Shown: positions 40,802 to 43,731 of the stretch, in pieces
Numbering within the stretch: position 1 is the first letter of the stretch
How the letters are laid out: the number at the start of each line of letters is the position of its first letter
Assembly: GCA_041487355.1 (NCBI GenBank)
Contig: JBGPND010000017.1
Span: 1 to 43,731 of the forward strand
Source: JAMXLO01 sp041487355
GTDB lineage: Bacteria; Pseudomonadota; Alphaproteobacteria; Acetobacterales; Acetobacteraceae
DNA length: 43,731 nt
Direction: 5' to 3'
The notes under the pieces: generated by a model
Told to the model about the DNA's origin: nothing
Databases searched by the model: none
Seen by the model: only the letters and a program-made list of their open reading frames with translations
Program-made: the position numbers and the translations under genes

Positions 40802-41125
40802 TCAGTCGTTGCCCGCCTCGATCGTCTGGATGACGTCGAAGCCTTCGAATTCGGGGTGGCCAAGATACAGGCTCCGGTTTTGCCCGGCATCCTGGTGGGC
40901 GCGTCGGAACGCTTCCGATCTCGTCCAGGCTTCGAAGTCGCCTTTGCTGCGCCAGATCGTGTGCGACGAGTAAAGCACGTAATCATCGTGCTCCGGTCCG
41001 CGCAGCAGGTGGAAGGCAGCGAATCCCGGGACGCCAGACAAGTGGCTGTCGCGTGTCGTCCAGACTTTCTCGAAGTCTGCTTCCGATCCGCGCGCGACCT
41101 TGAAGCGGTTCATCGCGATGAACAT
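40802..41125 (-). CDS. Antibiotic biosynthesis monooxygenase (ABM) domain protein
   Basis: A 107-residue ferredoxin-like ABM protein: MFIAMNRFKVARGSEADFEK, then GVPGFAAFHLLRGPEHDDYV, LYSSHTIWRSKGDFEAWTRS and EAFRRAHQDAG. This pattern (Asn near the start, W-xx-F-xx-W-xx-S-xx-F) is shared with heme-degrading HmoB/IsdG-like monooxygenases and with quinone-forming oxygenases. The ATG at 41125 follows a strong ggaggt, so the upstream extension to 41218 is rejected. It shares a divergent regulatory region with the TauD gene at 41270. Confidence 0.85.
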   Translation of the reverse strand: MFIAMNRFKVARGSEADFEKVWTTRDSHLSGVPGFAAFHLLRGPEHDDYVLYSSHTIWRSKGDFEAWTRSEAFRRAHQDAGQNRSLYLGHPEFEGFDVIQTIEAGND

Positions 41126-41211
41126 GAGTGCACCTCCGACCAGGAGGCGATCAACCTCCCCCGATAGCTTGGACGGCCATTGCGAGGAAGGCAAACGAAC
41201 GGGTCGCTTCG

Positions 41212-41240
41212 TTGACACGCATATATGGCGCGGCTACAGG
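41212..41240 (+). promoter_or_regulatory. Candidate sigma-70 promoter for the second TauD gene
   Basis: TTGACA at 41212-41217, a 17-base spacer, and TACAGG at 41235-41240, about 30 bases before the ATG at 41270. The -35 is perfect and the -10 is weak. The Shine-Dalgarno aggagg lies between the promoter and the ATG. Confidence 0.4.
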
Positions 41241-41269
41241 CGCAAGGTGGCCAGGAGGAAACGATTGAG

Positions 41270-42166
41270 ATGTCCGTATCGTTCCGCCAACTGCATCCGG
41301 CCTTTGCGGGCGAGGTCTCCGGGATAGCTTGCGGCAAGCCGCTCGGCCGCGACGAGGTCGCCGCGATCGAGGCCGGGATGGACAGGTTTGCCGTGCTGGT
41401 GTTTCGCGACCAGAACATCACCGACGAACAGCAGTTGGCGTTCACCGGCAACTTCGGTGAGCTGGAGAACTACAGGACAGGCGGGCACATACGGAAGCGC
41501 AGCGATTCCCGCCTCGGACCCGGCATCGCGGATTTCTCCAATCTCGACAGGAACGGCAGGATCATATCCGCCGAGGACCGGGTGTGGTTCTTCAAGCTTG
41601 GCGACCGGCTGTGGCATTCGGACAGCTCCTTCCGGCCGATTCCGGCGAAGTACTCGCTGCTATCCGGGCGCATCCTGCCGTCCTGGGGCGCCAATACCGA
41701 ATTCGCCGACATGCGCGCCGCATACGATGCACTCGATGCGCGCACCAAGGCAGAGGTCGAGGACCTGATCTGCGAACATTCGCTGATCTACTCGCGCGAG
41801 GCGATCGGCTTCAGCGATCTGACGGAACAGGAGATCGCATCCTTCAAGCCCATCCGACAGCGCCTCGTGCGCACGCATCCGGTAACCGGGCGCAAATCGC
41901 TGTTCCTGTCCTCCCATGCGGGCGCTATCGTGGGATGGACGATACCGGAGGCGCGCATGTTCCTGCGCGATCTGACGGAGCATGCGACGCAGCTTGAGTT
42001 CGTCTACCCGCACGAATGGCGGCCCTACGACCTGGTGATGTGGGACAATCGCACGACGATGCATCGCGCGCGCCGCTTCGACCGCAACGAGGTGCGCGAC
42101 GTGCGCCGCACGACGCTTGCCGGCGACGTGGCAACGATCGAGCAGGAAGCGGCGGAAGCGGACTAG
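41270..42166 (+). CDS. TauD/TfdA family 2-oxoglutarate-dependent dioxygenase, copy 2
   Basis: A 298-residue Fe(II)/2-oxoglutarate dioxygenase with His116-x-Asp118 (RLWHSDSS) and distal His265 (NRTTMHRARR), plus the RDVRRTTL arginine region. It is a clear paralogue of the enzyme at 29254: shared blocks include NTEFADMRAAYDAL and FVYPHEWRPYDLVMWDN. The ATG at 41270 starts SFRQLHPAFAGEVSGI and has aggagg upstream. The C-terminus ends with an acidic QEAAEAD tail. The gene is divergently placed from the ABM/SDR pair; substrate specificity cannot be read from sequence. Confidence 0.92.
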   Translation: MSVSFRQLHPAFAGEVSGIACGKPLGRDEVAAIEAGMDRFAVLVFRDQNITDEQQLAFTGNFGELENYRTGGHIRKRSDSRLGPGIADFSNLDRNGRIISAEDRVWFFKLGDRLWHSDSSFRPIPAKYSLLSGRILPSWGANTEFADMRAAYDALDARTKAEVEDLICEHSLIYSREAIGFSDLTEQEIASFKPIRQRLVRTHPVTGRKSLFLSSHAGAIVGWTIPEARMFLRDLTEHATQLEFVYPHEWRPYDLVMWDNRTTMHRARRFDRNEVRDVRRTTLAGDVATIEQEAAEAD

Positions 42167-42319
42167 CGGACCGAACCGCGCGGGGAAGCTGCAAGCAGAC
42201 GTGCGCCGCGCGACGAGCATCCTCGCCCTGCTGGGCACACGGCGCTTCTGGCCGCTCTGATCAATCTGCTGGCGGCGCTTGGGGCATGGCGCTGGCTCAG
42301 GCCCGATCCTGCGGGTTGA

Positions 42320-42333
42320 TTGACCTGGGTCAA
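42320..42333. promoter_or_regulatory. FNR/FixK-type box
   Basis: TTGAC-CTGG-GTCAA is a perfect palindrome with the 4-base spacer of the FNR/FixK/DNR consensus (TTGAT-N4-ATCAA, with C/G variants common in alphaproteobacterial FixK sites). It is centred about 64 bases before the ATG of the CBS-domain gene, within range for activation. This suggests low-oxygen control of that gene. Confidence 0.6.
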
Positions 42334-42390
42334 TGCTTCGCGCACCGTCACGGTGTCTGTTGCAGCCCAACAATCGAGGGAGTCTGCAAA

Positions 42391-42870
42391 ATGTCGGTCG
42401 ATGCTGCCAGCGTCATGACCCGCGAGGTGATCACCGTCAGTCCGGACGCGACAGTCGCCAAAGTCGCCGCCGTGCTTGCCGAACACGACATCAGCGCGGT
42501 GCCGGTCTGCGACACGAACGGAGCCCTGCTCGGCATGCTGAGCGAGGGCGATCTCATGCGGCCATTCGGTGCCGCCAATGAAATGCGCCGCGCATGGTGG
42601 CTTGGCATGCTGGCGGAGGGCACTGACCTCGCGCCGGAGTTCCTCGATTACGTCCGACTGGACAGGCGCCGCGCACAGGATCTCATGGTCCGCGATGTCG
42701 TCACCGCTACCGAACGGACGAGCCTGTCGGAGATTGCTGATCTGATGAGCAAGCATCGGATCAAGCGCGTGCCGATCCTGCGTGATGGCAAGCTTGTCGG
42801 GATTGTCAGCCGGGCGGACGTCGTGCGGACGCTGGCCCGCTCGCCGGACGCTCTCACCAATCAGATCTGA
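42391..42870 (+). CDS. Two-CBS-domain protein
   Basis: A 159-residue protein made of a CBS pair. CBS1 (about 8-60) reads VMTREVITVSPDATVAKVAA and ISAVPVCDTNGALLGMLSEG. CBS2 (about 95-150) reads DLMVRDVVTATERTSLSEIA and IKRVPILRDGKLVGIVSRAD. The middle MRRAWWLGMLAEGTDLAPEF links the pair. CBS pairs bind adenine nucleotides and sense energy state; stand-alone ones often regulate partner enzymes. The ATG at 42391 follows gaggga. The 224 bases upstream hold no gene but contain the FNR/FixK-type box, so the protein may be part of a hypoxia response. Confidence 0.9.
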   Translation: MSVDAASVMTREVITVSPDATVAKVAAVLAEHDISAVPVCDTNGALLGMLSEGDLMRPFGAANEMRRAWWLGMLAEGTDLAPEFLDYVRLDRRRAQDLMVRDVVTATERTSLSEIADLMSKHRIKRVPILRDGKLVGIVSRADVVRTLARSPDALTNQI

Positions 42871-43005
42871 GGCGTGAGCCACGATGTCGCAGAATTTGCC
42901 TGGGTAATAGCATTTGGGCCCGCGGTGGACCGTCGAGCCCATTGGCATTCCCGCGCAACAGGCCGTGTGAATGAATCCATCCCTGCCCCAGCGGCGACGG
43001 TGACC

Positions 43006-43087
43006 CCTGGGTCCCCGCTTGCGCGGGCATGACGAAGAAGCCGGACCAATCAACAGGTTGTCATCCCCGCGCAAGCGGGGACCCAGG
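43006..43087. repeat. REP-like inverted repeat (cctgggtccccgcttgcgcg family)
   Basis: Arms 43006-43033 and 43060-43087 are 28 bases each with one mismatch, oriented head to head. A third, partial copy (cccgctcgcgcgggcatgac) lies at about 43175-43194, and a diverged fragment near 43126-43142. Open frames here that read like RASGDPG are artefacts of the repeat. It follows the CBS gene and otherwise the region 42871-43256 has no gene. Confidence 0.85.
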
Positions 43088-43256
43088 ATATTGCGGAATA
43101 GCGACGGAGTTGTTTCTTTCACACCCTCGCAAGCGGGAATCCAGTGCGGCCAACATGTCGCAGACCCGCGGGATACCCGCTCGCGCGGGCATGACAAAGC
43201 GAAGAACGGATCAATCCGCCAAATGCGATAGCCCCACAGAATTTGCTGTCAACTTC

Positions 43257-43488
43257 TTGACATTTCGCTGCATGTGGTGCAGAGTTTTGCCATTGTCAAC
43301 GAGAGGAGGGTGCATACACAGTATGACTCCACCGGGCATGTTCCGAGTTGCCGACCGACGTGGCATCGGCAGCTGATCATAAAGCCCACGCGTTGACTCG
43401 GCGATCATAGCCGGGCGCGAAGACTGAGATTCTTCGCAATACGACCCCCGTTTTACGCATGACGCGTACGGGGGTCTTTGCATTTTCT
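43257..43488 (+). ncRNA. Candidate small transcript with promoter and terminator
   Basis: TTGACA at 43257-43262 is followed 17 bases later by a poor -10 (cagagt, 43280-43285). About 160 bases on, a 9-bp stem (gacccccgt 43443-43451, acgggggtc 43468-43476) is followed by tttgcatttt, the shape of an intrinsic terminator on the plus strand. Between them only tiny open frames exist (for example a 17-codon frame starting at 43323, preceded by gaggaggg but too far away). A small regulatory RNA is possible. The hairpin could instead serve the minus-strand gene ending at 43511. Confidence 0.3.
43443..43488 (+). terminator. Intrinsic terminator hairpin
   Basis: A nine-base-pair G/C-rich stem (43443-43451 with 43468-43476) with a 16-base loop, followed on the plus strand by a T-rich tract (tttgcattttct). 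The minus-strand side has only weak T content (gtatt), so plus-strand use is favoured. Confidence 0.6.
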
Positions 43489-43510
43489 CGGGGGCATTCG
43501 CCGGCGTACG

Positions 43511-43731
43511 TCAGCTCTCCGGGCCGCGAACGAAGCACGTGATCCCACCGGTTGGGGTCCAGCATACGACCGCGCGCCCGGTCGGATTGTCGGCTCGCTG
43601 TAGAACCCTGTCCGGCGGCACAGGGCGCCACTGACCACCGACGAATGCCTCGTAGTGATCCCCGTTGATACGGGAATCAGTCGAACGACAATCGGCGATC
43701 GAGCAGCACAGCGCATTGGTCCATGGGGCCC
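43511..43731 (-). CDS. 3' end of a conserved hypothetical protein, cut by the window edge
   Basis: The last 72 residues of a protein whose start lies beyond the window. It reads NALCCSIADCRSTDSRINGD, then HYEAFVGGQWRPVPPDRVLQ, RADNPTGRAVVCWTPTGGIT, and CFVRGPES before the TGA at 43511-43513. The pattern (paired cysteines, then NPTGRAVVCW and a final CFV) is one I recall from small exported alphaproteobacterial proteins of unknown function, with paired cysteines suggesting disulphides. The other two minus-strand frames here look like shadows of it. Confidence 0.7.
   Translation of the reverse strand, partial: APWTNALCCSIADCRSTDSRINGDHYEAFVGGQWRPVPPDRVLQRADNPTGRAVVCWTPTGGITCFVRGPES

Noticed and set aside
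43019..43376. Open frames reading RASGDPG and similar
   Set aside because: Products of REP-like palindromes, a common annotation artefact.

Overview
This window is GC-rich DNA from a bacterial chromosome, most likely an alphaproteobacterium in or near the Acetobacteraceae/Rhodospirillales. That placement is an inference. It rests on the fused NDH-like/SelD protein, FixK/FNR-type and REP-type signals, a PEP-CTERM protein, and many short palindromes typical of that group. No rRNA or tRNA was found. No transposase or phage gene is visible.

Layout. (1) 240-13028 is metabolic. It holds a two-domain selD, a DUF1028 protein followed by a peptide-type ABC importer (binding protein and two permeases, no ATPase), a 3-hydroxyacyl-CoA dehydrogenase-like gene, the NAD(P)HX repair enzyme nnr, malonyl-CoA decarboxylase, and a large thiamine-diphosphate E1/transketolase-like enzyme. 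(2) 13032-18103 holds a small conserved protein, a tandem carboxymuconolactone-decarboxylase-fold protein without redox cysteines, a large repeat-built (beta-solenoid-like) membrane protein with exact 53-residue repeats, and an IclR regulator. (3) 18387-23410 is an accessory island of decayed elements: the 3' half of a group II intron, a PEP-CTERM exported protein, a DUF4926 protein, a truncated hsdS, two copies of an MNT nucleotidyltransferase, MqsA with a beheaded toxin, and a frameshifted HepT. (4) 23411-30144 is oxidative and catabolic: a flavodoxin-like protein, an iron alcohol dehydrogenase/maleylacetate reductase, an orphan molybdenum hydroxylase large subunit, an LLM flavin monooxygenase and a TauD/TfdA dioxygenase. 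(5) 30197-38829 (minus) is a complete Kdp high-affinity potassium system in the order small peptide, kdpF, kdpA, kdpB, kdpC, kdpD, kdpE, ptsN. The last three genes are joined by ATGA overlaps. (6) 39154-42870 holds small membrane and lipoprotein genes, an SDR plus ABM-monooxygenase pair, a second TauD paralogue, and a CBS-domain protein behind a perfect FNR/FixK-type box. (7) 42871-43731 is REP-like palindromes, a possible small transcript with a strong terminator, and the 3' end of a gene that runs off the window.

Themes worth attention. The kdp operon carries its own EIIA-Ntr (ptsN) gene and an extra 27-residue membrane peptide in front of kdpF. Short palindromes of one family sit between genes and also, in frame, inside two coding sequences. 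A duplicated MNT cassette appears to have cut through a toxin gene. Most intergenic gaps are filled by long inverted repeats of several families.
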